A stretch of DNA of 64,000 nucleotides from Pedococcus sp. 5OH_020 (GTDB lineage Bacteria; Actinomycetota; Actinomycetes; Actinomycetales; Dermatophilaceae), in the NCBI RefSeq assembly GCF_027812955.1, contig NZ_JAPYZV010000010.1:1-64000 (forward strand), in the 5' to 3' direction. Of the stretch, positions 9,834 through 17,232 are shown piece after piece (the stretch's first letter is position 1; every line of letters starts with the position of its first letter). The notes beneath the pieces are model-generated. The model was not told the DNA's origin. It was given only the letters and a program-made list of their open reading frames with translations, and did no database searches. A program made the translations under genes and the position numbers.

Positions 9834-9858
9834 CGCGTTCCTCCCTCGTCAGCTATCT

Positions 9859-10677
9859 CTATGACGCCGCGGCCGCGGCAACCGTTCCCGCGCCGACGCG
9901 GGCACGCGCCGTCCACCGGCCGCCACGACGCTCGAGCTCGAGCGGCATGCCGAAGGTCGCCGAAAGGTTGCCCTCCGTCAGCGTGATCTCCAGCGGTCCC
10001 TGGGCCACGACCTTGCCGTCGCGCAGGAGCAGGACGTCCGTGAAGCTCGGCGGGATCTCCTCGACGTGGTGCGTCACGAGGACCAGCGCGGGAGCGTCGA
10101 CGTCTGCGGCCAGCTCCCCCAGACGGCGGACGAGGTCCTCGCGGCCACCCAGGTCCAGGCCGGCGGCCGGCTCGTCCAGCAGCAACAGCTCCGGATCGGT
10201 CATCAGGGCCCGTGCGATCTGCACGCGCTTCCGCTCACCCTCCGAGAGGGTGCCGTAGCTGCGGTCGGCCAGGTGGTCGGCGCCCAGGGCCTTGAGCAGC
10301 TCGGCGGCCCGCACATGGTCGAAGGTGTCGTACGACTCCCGCCAGCGGCCCACCACGCCGTACGACGCGGTGACCACCACGTTGTGGACTGCCTCGTCAC
10401 CCGGTATGCGCTCGGCGAGAGCCGCGGACGCCAGCCCGATCCGCGGCCTCAGCTCGAAGACGTCCACCGCTCCCAGTACCTCGGAGAGCACACCAGCGAC
10501 TCCGGACGTCGGGTGCATCCGGCCGGCCGCCAGCTGCAGCAGCGTCGTCTTCCCGGCGCCGTTCGGGCCGAGGATGACCCAGCGCTGCCCCTCCTCCACC
10601 TCCCAGGTGACGTCGTCGAGCAGCGTCGTCTGGCCCCGGACCACGGTCACCCCGGCGAACTCAAGGACGTCACTCAT
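9859..10677 (-). CDS. ABC-type ATP-binding protein, stand-alone
   Basis: A 272-residue ABC ATPase. Walker A is LGPNGAGKTTLL (about 37-48), the signature is YGTLSEGERKRVQIARAL, Walker B is LLLLDEPAAGLDL, and the H-loop His is in LVTHHVEEIP. The signature is LSEGE rather than LSGGQ, as in ModF/YlmA-like cytoplasmic ABC proteins. No permease gene adjoins it, so it may serve a distant transporter or act in the cytosol. The ATG at 10677 begins MSDVLEFAGV; upstream in-frame sequence is antisense to the neighbour and was excluded. TAGGGT lies eight bases before the start and is divergent from the next gene's promoter. Confidence 0.88.
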   Translation of the reverse strand: MSDVLEFAGVTVVRGQTTLLDDVTWEVEEGQRWVILGPNGAGKTTLLQLAAGRMHPTSGVAGVLSEVLGAVDVFELRPRIGLASAALAERIPGDEAVHNVVVTASYGVVGRWRESYDTFDHVRAAELLKALGADHLADRSYGTLSEGERKRVQIARALMTDPELLLLDEPAAGLDLGGREDLVRRLGELAADVDAPALVLVTHHVEEIPPSFTDVLLLRDGKVVAQGPLEITLTEGNLSATFGMPLELERRGGRWTARARVGAGTVAAAAAS

Positions 10678-10685
10678 GCCACCGG

Positions 10686-10703
10686 ACCCTATCGGCTTAG
10701 CAT
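10686..10703. promoter_or_regulatory. Divergent pair of -10-like hexamers
   Basis: TAGGGT on the minus strand (10691-10686) is eight bases from the ABC ATPase start, and TAGCAT on the plus strand (10698-10703) is six bases from the GTG at 10710. Both promoters fit in a 32-base gap, which is only possible if both transcripts are leaderless. Confidence 0.5.
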
Positions 10704-10709
10704 GACGCG

Positions 10710-11477
10710 GTGCCCGAACTGCCTGCGTCTGTGCGTCTTTCGCTGTGGACAACGCACGCCTGGGCGACCGGCGGGTCGGTGGAGGACGCCGTACGGCTCG
10801 CCATGCAGGACGTCGACCACGTCTCGGGTGACCTGGGCCGGCTGTCGCTGTGGCATGAGCTGGGCGAGCAGGCGCTGCTGGTTGCCCTGCCGGCGGCGGG
10901 TGACCTGACCGCCATGCCGGGCGCTTCTGCGGAGGCGCTCGGCGCGGCGGCGTCGGAAGGAGAGTGTGTCTACGTCGCGGGCCTCGGCGGCATGCTCGTG
11001 CCCAGGTTCTCGACCTTCGGCCATGAGCATCGAGGAGGCCTCGACACCGGCACTCGGGTCGACTGGGCGGCCTACGACGCGGACCCTGTCCCCCGGCACC
11101 GCGTCGAGGCCCTGGAGGCGTCACAGCTCGAGCGTCACCTGCGAGAGGAGCTCGCGGACGCCACACGCTCGCTCGAGGCGGTGGGAGGACAGCCGTTCTC
11201 GGGCGGCGCCGCACGGGAGCTGGCGGACGCCTCGCTGGGGGGTCGCTGGGGCCTGCCGGCCGGTCTGCCGGGCAGGGCGGCTCGCGTCATCGCGCTGGCG
11301 GGGACGGTCGGCGCGGTGGTGGACGTGGCTCTCGCCGCCGGCGACGGGTCACTGACCGCGGCAGCTGCCATGGCCCGCAACACCGTGTTGCGCCGTCTAC
11401 AGCGCGCGGCCGACCGGGCTCTCGCGGATGCCACGAACGCGGCCTGCGCGGTGGTGGCCGGATGGCGACCAGGCTGA
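10710..11477 (+). CDS. Conserved actinobacterial protein of unknown function
   Basis: A 255-residue protein without a recognised motif. It looks like a soluble two-part protein: an N-terminal alpha/beta region (SVRLSLWTTHAWATGG; LSLWHELGEQALLVALP; YVAGLGGMLVP) and a C-terminal alanine-rich helical region from about residue 120 (LERHLREELADATRSLE onward). There is no signal peptide or clear membrane segment. Start is GTG at 10710. It is divergent from the ABC ATPase and convergent with glgA. No function is proposed. Confidence 0.7.
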   Translation: MPELPASVRLSLWTTHAWATGGSVEDAVRLAMQDVDHVSGDLGRLSLWHELGEQALLVALPAAGDLTAMPGASAEALGAAASEGECVYVAGLGGMLVPRFSTFGHEHRGGLDTGTRVDWAAYDADPVPRHRVEALEASQLERHLREELADATRSLEAVGGQPFSGGAARELADASLGGRWGLPAGLPGRAARVIALAGTVGAVVDVALAAGDGSLTAAAAMARNTVLRRLQRAADRALADATNAACAVVAGWRPG

Positions 11478-11512
11478 CCCAGGGGTAGCAGGCACGGCCT
11501 GGACCAGGTGTG

Positions 11513-12718
11513 TCAGCCGACGGCCGACCGGTCGAGGACGTCGAGGTAGACCTGGCTGGTCTGTTCGCCGATGCTCGCCCAGGAGAACTCCTCGACCGCC
11601 CGGCGGCGGCCTGCCTGCCCCAGCTGCTCCGCCCGCGAGACGTCGCTCACGGCGTCGGTGAGCGCGCCCGCGAGGTCGCTGACGAAGCGGTCCGGGTCGA
11701 GCGGGATCCCGCTGCCGTCCTGCTTCTGGTCGATGGGCACGAGCCATCCGGTCTCGCCGTCGACCACGACCTCCGGGATGCCGCCCGTGGCCGTGGCGAC
11801 CACTGGCAGCTCGCACGCCATGGCCTCGAGGTTGACGATGCCCAGGGGCTCGTAGATGGAGGGGCAGGCGAACACGGTCGCTGCGGACAGGAGCGCGACG
11901 ACCTCGTTGCGTGGAAGCATCTCGGGAATCCACACCACGCCGTCGCGGCCCGACTTGAGCTGGTCCATCAGCCCTTCGACCTCGGCGAGGATCTCCGGGG
12001 TGTCGGGCGCCCCGGCGCACAGCACCAGCTGCACGTCGGGTGGGAGCTCGGCCGCCGCCCGAAGCAGGTACGGCAGGCCCTTCTGCCGAGTGATGCGGCC
12101 GACGAAGATGACGGACCTGCCGTCGGGGTCGACCCCGTGCCGTCGCACCGTCTCCACGTCGGGATGGCGTTGCCACAGCTGCGAGTCGATGCCGTTGTGC
12201 ACCACCTTCACGCGCTCCGGGTCGATGTCCGGGTAGCTGCGCAGGACGTCCTGACGCATGCCCTCGCTCACGGCGACCACGGCGCCCGCCGCCTCGTACG
12301 CAGTCCGCTCCATGAACGACGACAGGCGGTAGCCGCCTCCGAGCTGCTCCGCCTTCCACGGCCGCATGGGCTCCAACGAGTGTGCGGTCACGACATGCGG
12401 CATCCCGCCCAGCAGTGACGCCACGTGGCCGCCGAAGTTGGCGTACCACGTGTGCGAGTGGACGAGGTCCGCCCCGACGCAGTCGCCGGCCATCGAGAGG
12501 TCCACGCCCATCGTCCTCACGGCGGCGTTCGCCTCCGCCAGGCCCGGTAGGTCGGCATACCCCGAGGTGCCCTCCTCGGCCACCGGCTCACCGAAGGCGC
12601 GCACCCTGGTGTCGATGTCACCGCGCTCGCGCAACGCCCGGACCAGCTCGGCCACGTGGACGCCCGCGCCACCGTAGATGTTGGGCGGGTACTCCTTGGT
12701 CAGGATGTCCACTCTCAC
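11513..12718 (-). CDS. glgA: GT4 glycogen synthase / alpha-maltose-1-phosphate synthase
   Basis: A 401-residue retaining glycosyltransferase of family GT4, the actinobacterial type of glycogen synthase (in mycobacteria called GlgA or GlgM). It transfers glucose from ADP-glucose to glucan or to glucose-1-phosphate, giving maltose-1-phosphate. Features: the N-terminal KEYPPNIYGGAGVHV glycine loop, HSHTWYANFGG, the sugar-nucleotide-binding VFVGRITRQKGLPYLL, and the C-terminal E-x7-E motif in PSIYEPLGIVNLEAMA. At about 400 residues it is shorter than GT5 enzymes of E. coli type. The start is GTG 12718. It is divergent from glgC, which makes its ADP-glucose substrate. Confidence 0.92.
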   Translation of the reverse strand: MRVDILTKEYPPNIYGGAGVHVAELVRALRERGDIDTRVRAFGEPVAEEGTSGYADLPGLAEANAAVRTMGVDLSMAGDCVGADLVHSHTWYANFGGHVASLLGGMPHVVTAHSLEPMRPWKAEQLGGGYRLSSFMERTAYEAAGAVVAVSEGMRQDVLRSYPDIDPERVKVVHNGIDSQLWQRHPDVETVRRHGVDPDGRSVIFVGRITRQKGLPYLLRAAAELPPDVQLVLCAGAPDTPEILAEVEGLMDQLKSGRDGVVWIPEMLPRNEVVALLSAATVFACPSIYEPLGIVNLEAMACELPVVATATGGIPEVVVDGETGWLVPIDQKQDGSGIPLDPDRFVSDLAGALTDAVSDVSRAEQLGQAGRRRAVEEFSWASIGEQTSQVYLDVLDRSAVG

Positions 12719-12725
12719 GTCCGTG

Positions 12726-12731
12726 AGACTA
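12726..12731 (-). promoter_or_regulatory. -10-like hexamer for glgA
   Basis: TAGTCT on the minus strand is seven bases before the glgA GTG start, consistent with leaderless transcription. Confidence 0.45.
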
Positions 12732-12843
12732 GCCCGGCCGTGGTGCCGCCGCGAGGGGCGCAGCGGCGGGCCAGGTGCAGGTGCGGCGCAGCCCAGCGTG
12801 AGATTGGCCGCCTGGTGGGGTCGCCGCGGGGCCTGTCAGTCCC

Positions 12844-12849
12844 TAGGGT
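12844..12849 (+). promoter_or_regulatory. -10-like hexamer for glgC
   Basis: TAGGGT is six bases upstream of the glgC ATG. The 137-base glgA-glgC gap therefore holds two divergent start-proximal promoters. Confidence 0.45.
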
Positions 12850-12855
12850 CTGAGC

Positions 12856-14109
12856 ATGGCGTACCGATCGGGTGGACCCCAGGTGCTGGCGATCGTCCTG
12901 GCAGGCGGCGAGGGGAAGCGGCTGATGCCGCTGACGGCCGACCGAGCCAAACCGGCGGTCCCCTTCGGGGGCATCTACCGGCTCATCGACTTCGCGCTCA
13001 GCAACGTCGTGAACTCGGGCTACCTCAAGGTCGTCGTGCTAACCCAGTACAAGTCGCACAGTCTCGACCGGCACGTCACGAAGACGTGGCGCATGTCCAA
13101 CATGCTCGGCAACTACGTCGCGCCGGTCCCCGCGCAGCAGCGCATCGACAAGAACTGGTACCTCGGCTCGGCGAACGCGATCTTCCAGAGCCTGAACCTG
13201 ATCCACGACGAGCAGCCGGACATCGTCGTGGTGGTGGGCGCCGACCACGTCTACCGCATGGACTTCTCCCAGATGGTCACCCAGCACATCGAGACCGCTG
13301 CAGGCGTCACCGTGGCCGCGATCCGCCAGCCCATCTCCCTCGCCGACCAGTTCGGGGTCATCGAGGTGGACGGCTCGGACCACCGCAAGATCGGTGCGTT
13401 CCTGGAGAAGCCGAAGGAGCCCAAGGGACTGCCGGACTCACCGCAGGAGGTGCTGGCCTCCATGGGGAACTACGTCTTCGACTCGGACGTGCTGGTGGAC
13501 GCCGTCACCCAGGACGACGCGCGTCCGGGAAGCAAGCACGACATGGGTGGCGACATCGTGCCCGCGTTCGTCGAGGAAGGTCGCGGCTATGTCTACGACT
13601 TCAAGGACAACATCATTCCCGGGGCCACCGAGCGCGACCAGGCCTACTGGCGCGATGTCGGCACCATGGACTCGTACTGGGATGCGCACATGGACCTCGT
13701 CTCGATCCATCCGGTGTTCAACCTCTACAACTACGAGTGGCCCATCTACACCGACTACGGGCCCTTTGCGCCTGCCAAGCTCGTCCACGGCGCTGCCGGA
13801 AAGTTCGGCGAGGCGCACAACTCCGCCGTCTCCCCTGGCGTGGTCATCTCTGGTGCGACCGTCACCAACTCGGTGTTGTCGCCGAGGTGCCACATCCACA
13901 GCGGCACCACCATCGACGACAGCGTCCTGCTCGACGGCGTCGAGGTCGGACGCGGCTGCACGATCACCAGGGCGATCATCGACAAGGGCGTCCTCGTGCC
14001 GGACGGCGCGGAGATCGGCGTAGACCACGAGCACGACAAGGAGAGAGGGTTCATGGTGACCGAGTCAGGACTGACTGTGGTGGCGAAGTTCCAGAAGGTC
14101 CCGCTATGA
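12856..14109 (+). CDS. glgC: Glucose-1-phosphate adenylyltransferase
   Basis: ADP-glucose pyrophosphorylase, 417 residues, which makes ADP-glucose from ATP and glucose-1-phosphate and is the committed step of bacterial glycogen synthesis. The N-terminal nucleotidyltransferase domain has the loop [20 protein letters not shown] and the [15 protein letters not shown] element; [10 protein letters not shown] contains the sugar-phosphate Lys. A left-handed beta-helix domain begins near residue 300 ([33 protein letters not shown]). The enzyme family is allosterically controlled by glycolytic intermediates. Its stop overlaps the next start (ATGA, 14106-14109). Confidence 0.96.
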   Translation: MAYRSGGPQVLAIVLAGGEGKRLMPLTADRAKPAVPFGGIYRLIDFALSNVVNSGYLKVVVLTQYKSHSLDRHVTKTWRMSNMLGNYVAPVPAQQRIDKNWYLGSANAIFQSLNLIHDEQPDIVVVVGADHVYRMDFSQMVTQHIETAAGVTVAAIRQPISLADQFGVIEVDGSDHRKIGAFLEKPKEPKGLPDSPQEVLASMGNYVFDSDVLVDAVTQDDARPGSKHDMGGDIVPAFVEEGRGYVYDFKDNIIPGATERDQAYWRDVGTMDSYWDAHMDLVSIHPVFNLYNYEWPIYTDYGPFAPAKLVHGAAGKFGEAHNSAVSPGVVISGATVTNSVLSPRCHIHSGTTIDDSVLLDGVEVGRGCTITRAIIDKGVLVPDGAEIGVDHEHDKERGFMVTESGLTVVAKFQKVPL

Positions 14110-14924
14110 CGGCAGCAGACCGGCCGGTGCGGGTCGGGGTGCAGCTCCAGCCTCAGCATGCCGAGTACGCGGCGATCCGGCGCGCCTGCGCAGAGGCCGA
14201 GGAGATCGGTGCAGACGTGGTGTTCAACTGGGACCACTTCTACCCGCTCTACGGCCAGCCCGACGGCGCTCACTTCGAGTGCTGGACGATGCTCGGCGCC
14301 TGGGCCGAGGCGACCGAACGCGTGGAGATCGGTGCACTGGTCACCTGCAACAGCTACCGGAACCCGCAGCTGCTCGCCGACATGGCCCGGACGGTCGACC
14401 ACATCAGCGGTGGTCGGCTGATCCTGGGCATCGGCTCCGGCTGGTTCGAGAAGGACTATGACGAGTACGGCTACGAGTTCGGCACGGCCGGTGGACGCCT
14501 GAACGCCCTGGCCCGCGACCTTCCGCTGATCCGGGACAGGTGGACCAGGCTCAACCCACCACCGACCCGCGACATCCCGGTGCTGATCGGCGGTGGTGGG
14601 GAGCGCAAGACCCTTCGGATCGTCGCCGAGCACGCGTCGATCTGGCACGGCTTCGGGGACGCCCAGACCATCGCGCACAAGCATCAGGTCCTCGACGAGT
14701 GGTGCGCCAAGGTCGGCCGCGACCCTGGTGAGATCGAGCGCTCGGCCGGCGTCTCACCGCGGCCAGGTCGGCACCGCGAGGACGTCCCGGACTACGCCAG
14801 CGGCGCCGAGGCACTGTATGAGGTCGGCACGCGCCTGTTCACTGTGGGAATAGGCGGTCCGAAGTACGACCTGGCGCCACTGCGCGAGCTGGTCGACTGG
14901 CGGGACTCCCGCAGGGGCGCCTGA
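14106..14924 (+). CDS. LLM-class, probably F420-dependent oxidoreductase
   Basis: A 272-residue luciferase-like monooxygenase-fold protein. The TIM-barrel pattern is clear: [13 protein letters not shown] at the start, [28 protein letters not shown], the cofactor-phosphate loop [18 protein letters not shown], and [18 protein letters not shown]. In actinobacteria this subfamily generally uses coenzyme F420, less often FMN; the substrate is unknown. Its ATG overlaps the glgC stop, so it is translationally coupled to glycogen synthesis, an association with no obvious biochemical reason. It is followed by a GC-rich hairpin. Confidence 0.85.
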   Translation: MTAADRPVRVGVQLQPQHAEYAAIRRACAEAEEIGADVVFNWDHFYPLYGQPDGAHFECWTMLGAWAEATERVEIGALVTCNSYRNPQLLADMARTVDHISGGRLILGIGSGWFEKDYDEYGYEFGTAGGRLNALARDLPLIRDRWTRLNPPPTRDIPVLIGGGGERKTLRIVAEHASIWHGFGDAQTIAHKHQVLDEWCAKVGRDPGEIERSAGVSPRPGRHREDVPDYASGAEALYEVGTRLFTVGIGGPKYDLAPLRELVDWRDSRRGA

Positions 14925-14967
14925 GCCGGCCGGCCGGCCCGAGGGCGCCGCCCGATCCGGCCGGCTC
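14923..14967 (+). terminator. GC-rich hairpin after the glgC operon
   Basis: GAGCCGGCCGG (14923-14933) is perfectly complementary to CCGGCCGGCTC (14957-14967), an 11-bp stem around a 23-base loop. It overlaps the stop codon of the oxidoreductase. No U-tract follows, as is common in actinobacteria. Confidence 0.55.
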
Positions 14968-15080
14968 ACCGGCGGGACCGCATGGATGTTCCGCCGGCAG
15001 CACAGCGACTGTTCGAATCTCGAAGAGTGGCACGACAACCGTATGGCGAGACTCAGCACAGCGGCCCCTGAGAGCGTCGA

Positions 15081-15086
15081 TATCGT
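15081..15086 (+). promoter_or_regulatory. -10-like hexamer for serB
   Basis: TATCGT is six bases before the GTG start at 15093. Confidence 0.45.
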
Positions 15087-15092
15087 GGCGTC

Positions 15093-16322
15093 GTGCCCGA
15101 GCCGACCACCGAGGACGCCGAGTCGCTGCTCGTCACGATCAGCGGTGAGGACCGCCCCGGCGTCACCAGCGCGTTCTTCGACGCCATCGCAGACGTGGGC
15201 GCGGAGGTGCTGGACCTGGAGCAGGTCGTGGTCCGCGGACATCTGACGCTGGCCATGCTGCTGACCGGAGGGGCCCAGGACCGGCTGCGCGGCGTGGTCC
15301 AGTCGGTCGCGAAGTCCCTCGACCTCAAGGTCAAGATCAAGAGCGGCACGGGTGACACGAGACGGCGTCGCACAGGCCGGGCAGCGGTCGTCGTCCTCGG
15401 CGCACCCCTGCGCGCCAGCGGAGTCGCCGCCGTGACCGCGCGGATCGCCTCCCACGGCGCCAACATCGACCGGATCCGTCGCCTCTCCCGGTACCCCGTG
15501 ACGACCCTGGAGCTCGACGTCTCGGGCGCCGACGTCGACCTGCTGCGCCGGGAGCTCGCGCTGGAGTCTGCGGTCCACGGCATCGACATCGCCGTTGCCG
15601 CCGGGGGGCTCGCGCGTCGCGGCCGCCGCCTGGTCGTCATGGACGTCGACTCCACCCTCATCCAGGACGAGGTCATCGAGCTGCTCGCCAGCCACGCGGG
15701 ACGGCAGGCCGAGGTCGCCGCGGTGACCGAGGCAGCGATGCGCGGCGAGCTGGACTTCGCGGAGAGCCTGCGGGAGCGGGTGGCGGCGCTGCGGGGTCTA
15801 CCCGTCTCGGTTCTCGACGACGTCCGTGCCGCGGTGCGGTTCACCCCGGGAGCCAGGACGCTGGTGCGGACGCTCAAGCGCCTGGGGTTCACGGTCGCGG
15901 TGGTGTCCGGCGGGTTCATCGAGATCGTCGGGGACCTCGCGCGGGAGCTGGACATCGACCATGCCCATGCCAACAGTCTCGAGGTGCGCGACGGCCTCCT
16001 CACCGGGCGCGTCGTCGGGGACGTCGTGGACCGCGCCGGCAAGGCGCAGGCCCTGAGGCGGTTCGCCGAGGAAGCCGGCCTTCCCCTTTCCCGCACTGTT
16101 GCCATCGGGGACGGCGCGAACGACCTGGACATGCTGGAGGCCGCGGGAATGGGCGTCGCCTTCAACGCCAAGCCGGTGGTCCGCGAGCAGGCGGACACCG
16201 CGGTCACGGTGCCCTACCTCGACGCGGTCCTCTACCTCCTCGGAATCACCCGCGAGGAGATCGAGGAGGCCGACGAGGCTGACGGCACGCCGACCCCCGC
16301 TCCGCCCCTGGCCACCGCGTGA
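15093..16322 (+). CDS. serB: Phosphoserine phosphatase with two ACT domains
   Basis: Catalyses the last step of L-serine synthesis, hydrolysing O-phospho-L-serine. At 409 residues it is the long actinobacterial form: two ACT domains (about 10-85 and 96-165) precede the HAD phosphatase domain. Catalytic motif I is MDVDSTLIQDE, with nucleophile Asp184 and general acid Asp186; motif II is VVSGGF; motif III/IV is Lys in GKAQAL and GDGANDLDML. ACT domains in this family bind serine for feedback control. The start is GTG 15093 with TATCGT six bases upstream. The C-terminus has a short acidic/Pro tail. Confidence 0.96.
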   Translation: MPEPTTEDAESLLVTISGEDRPGVTSAFFDAIADVGAEVLDLEQVVVRGHLTLAMLLTGGAQDRLRGVVQSVAKSLDLKVKIKSGTGDTRRRRTGRAAVVVLGAPLRASGVAAVTARIASHGANIDRIRRLSRYPVTTLELDVSGADVDLLRRELALESAVHGIDIAVAAGGLARRGRRLVVMDVDSTLIQDEVIELLASHAGRQAEVAAVTEAAMRGELDFAESLRERVAALRGLPVSVLDDVRAAVRFTPGARTLVRTLKRLGFTVAVVSGGFIEIVGDLARELDIDHAHANSLEVRDGLLTGRVVGDVVDRAGKAQALRRFAEEAGLPLSRTVAIGDGANDLDMLEAAGMGVAFNAKPVVREQADTAVTVPYLDAVLYLLGITREEIEEADEADGTPTPAPPLATA

Positions 16323-16326
16323 CTCC

Positions 16327-16332
16327 TAGGCT
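16327..16332 (+). promoter_or_regulatory. -10-like hexamer for cphB
   Basis: TAGGCT is six bases from the ATG at 16339 but only three from the in-frame GTG at 16336, favouring the ATG as start of a leaderless message. Confidence 0.45.
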
Positions 16333-16338
16333 GACGTG

Positions 16339-17196
16339 ATGGCAGCAACGAGACGGAGCACGCCCACCCTCTTCATCATCGGTGGAGCGGAGGACCGCGT
16401 CGGCAAGGCGACGGTCCTGCGCCGCTTCGTACGGCTTGCGGGCGGACGCCGGTCCATCATCGTGCTGATTCCCACAGCGTCGTCCTTCCAGGCCCAGGTG
16501 GGTGAGGCCTACACGGACGTCTTCACCAGGCTGGGGGCCCCGGCACCCATCGTCGTGAACCCGCAGAGCCGGACCGACGCCTACTCCCAGGAGTCCGTCG
16601 ACCTGCTGGACGCCGCGACGGGGATCTTCATGAGCGGCGGCAGCCAGCTCAGGCTGAGCCAGCGGTTCCCCGGCACGCCGCTGGGAGACGCCCTGCATCG
16701 CGCTCACGAGCGGGGAGCCGTCATCGCGGGAACCTCGGCCGGCGCCTCCATCATGAGCCGATTCATGATCTCCATGGGCGACGAGGGCATCACGCCCCGC
16801 CAGCGGCACAGCCAGCTCAGTGCCGGGCTGGGCCTGCTCGAAGGGGTCATCATCGACCAGCACTTCGCCCAGCGGTCGCGGTACGGACGGCTGATGTCCA
16901 TGGTCGCCGCCTCCCCCAACCTCATCGGCGTCGGCATCGACGAGGACACCGCGATCGAGGTCCGGGACCGCAGGACGTTCACCGTGCACGGCTCCGGTGC
17001 CGTGTTCGTCCTGGACTGCCGCGCCGCGACGTCGGACGCGCCGGATGCCCGCCGAGGTGCGCCCCTGATGGTCTCCGGTGCAGTGGTGCATTCGCTTCCG
17101 GCAGGCAGTACGTTCGACCTCGCCGAGGTGCGGCTCGTGGAGTTCGTCGAGAAGCACCCGGACGTCACCGTGGCCCTGGCCTCGGCCAAGGCCTGA
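16339..17196 (+). CDS. cphB: Cyanophycinase
   Basis: A 285-residue serine exopeptidase of family S51 that cleaves the storage polymer cyanophycin (multi-L-arginyl-poly-L-aspartate) into beta-Asp-Arg dipeptides. The nucleophilic Ser133 lies in AGTSAGASIMS; other family marks are FIIGGAED, FMSGGSQLRL and GLLEGVIIDQHFAQRSRYGR, which holds the catalytic His region. The length is usual for cytoplasmic forms and there is no signal peptide. It sits 36 bases upstream of cphA in the same direction, giving a make-and-break pair. Confidence 0.95.
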   Translation: MAATRRSTPTLFIIGGAEDRVGKATVLRRFVRLAGGRRSIIVLIPTASSFQAQVGEAYTDVFTRLGAPAPIVVNPQSRTDAYSQESVDLLDAATGIFMSGGSQLRLSQRFPGTPLGDALHRAHERGAVIAGTSAGASIMSRFMISMGDEGITPRQRHSQLSAGLGLLEGVIIDQHFAQRSRYGRLMSMVAASPNLIGVGIDEDTAIEVRDRRTFTVHGSGAVFVLDCRAATSDAPDARRGAPLMVSGAVVHSLPAGSTFDLAEVRLVEFVEKHPDVTVALASAKA

Positions 17197-17232
17197 CCAG
17201 CCGCCTCGCATGTCCGACCGCTAGGAGTACCG

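Noticed and set aside
10678-11214. N-terminal extension of the ABC ATPase at 9859-10677
   Set aside because: Arg/Pro-rich sequence antisense to the neighbouring gene; the ATG at 10677 matches ABC protein starts.
17222-17227. TAGGAG before cphA as a -10 hexamer
   Set aside because: It does not end in T and is better read as a Shine-Dalgarno site five bases from the ATG.
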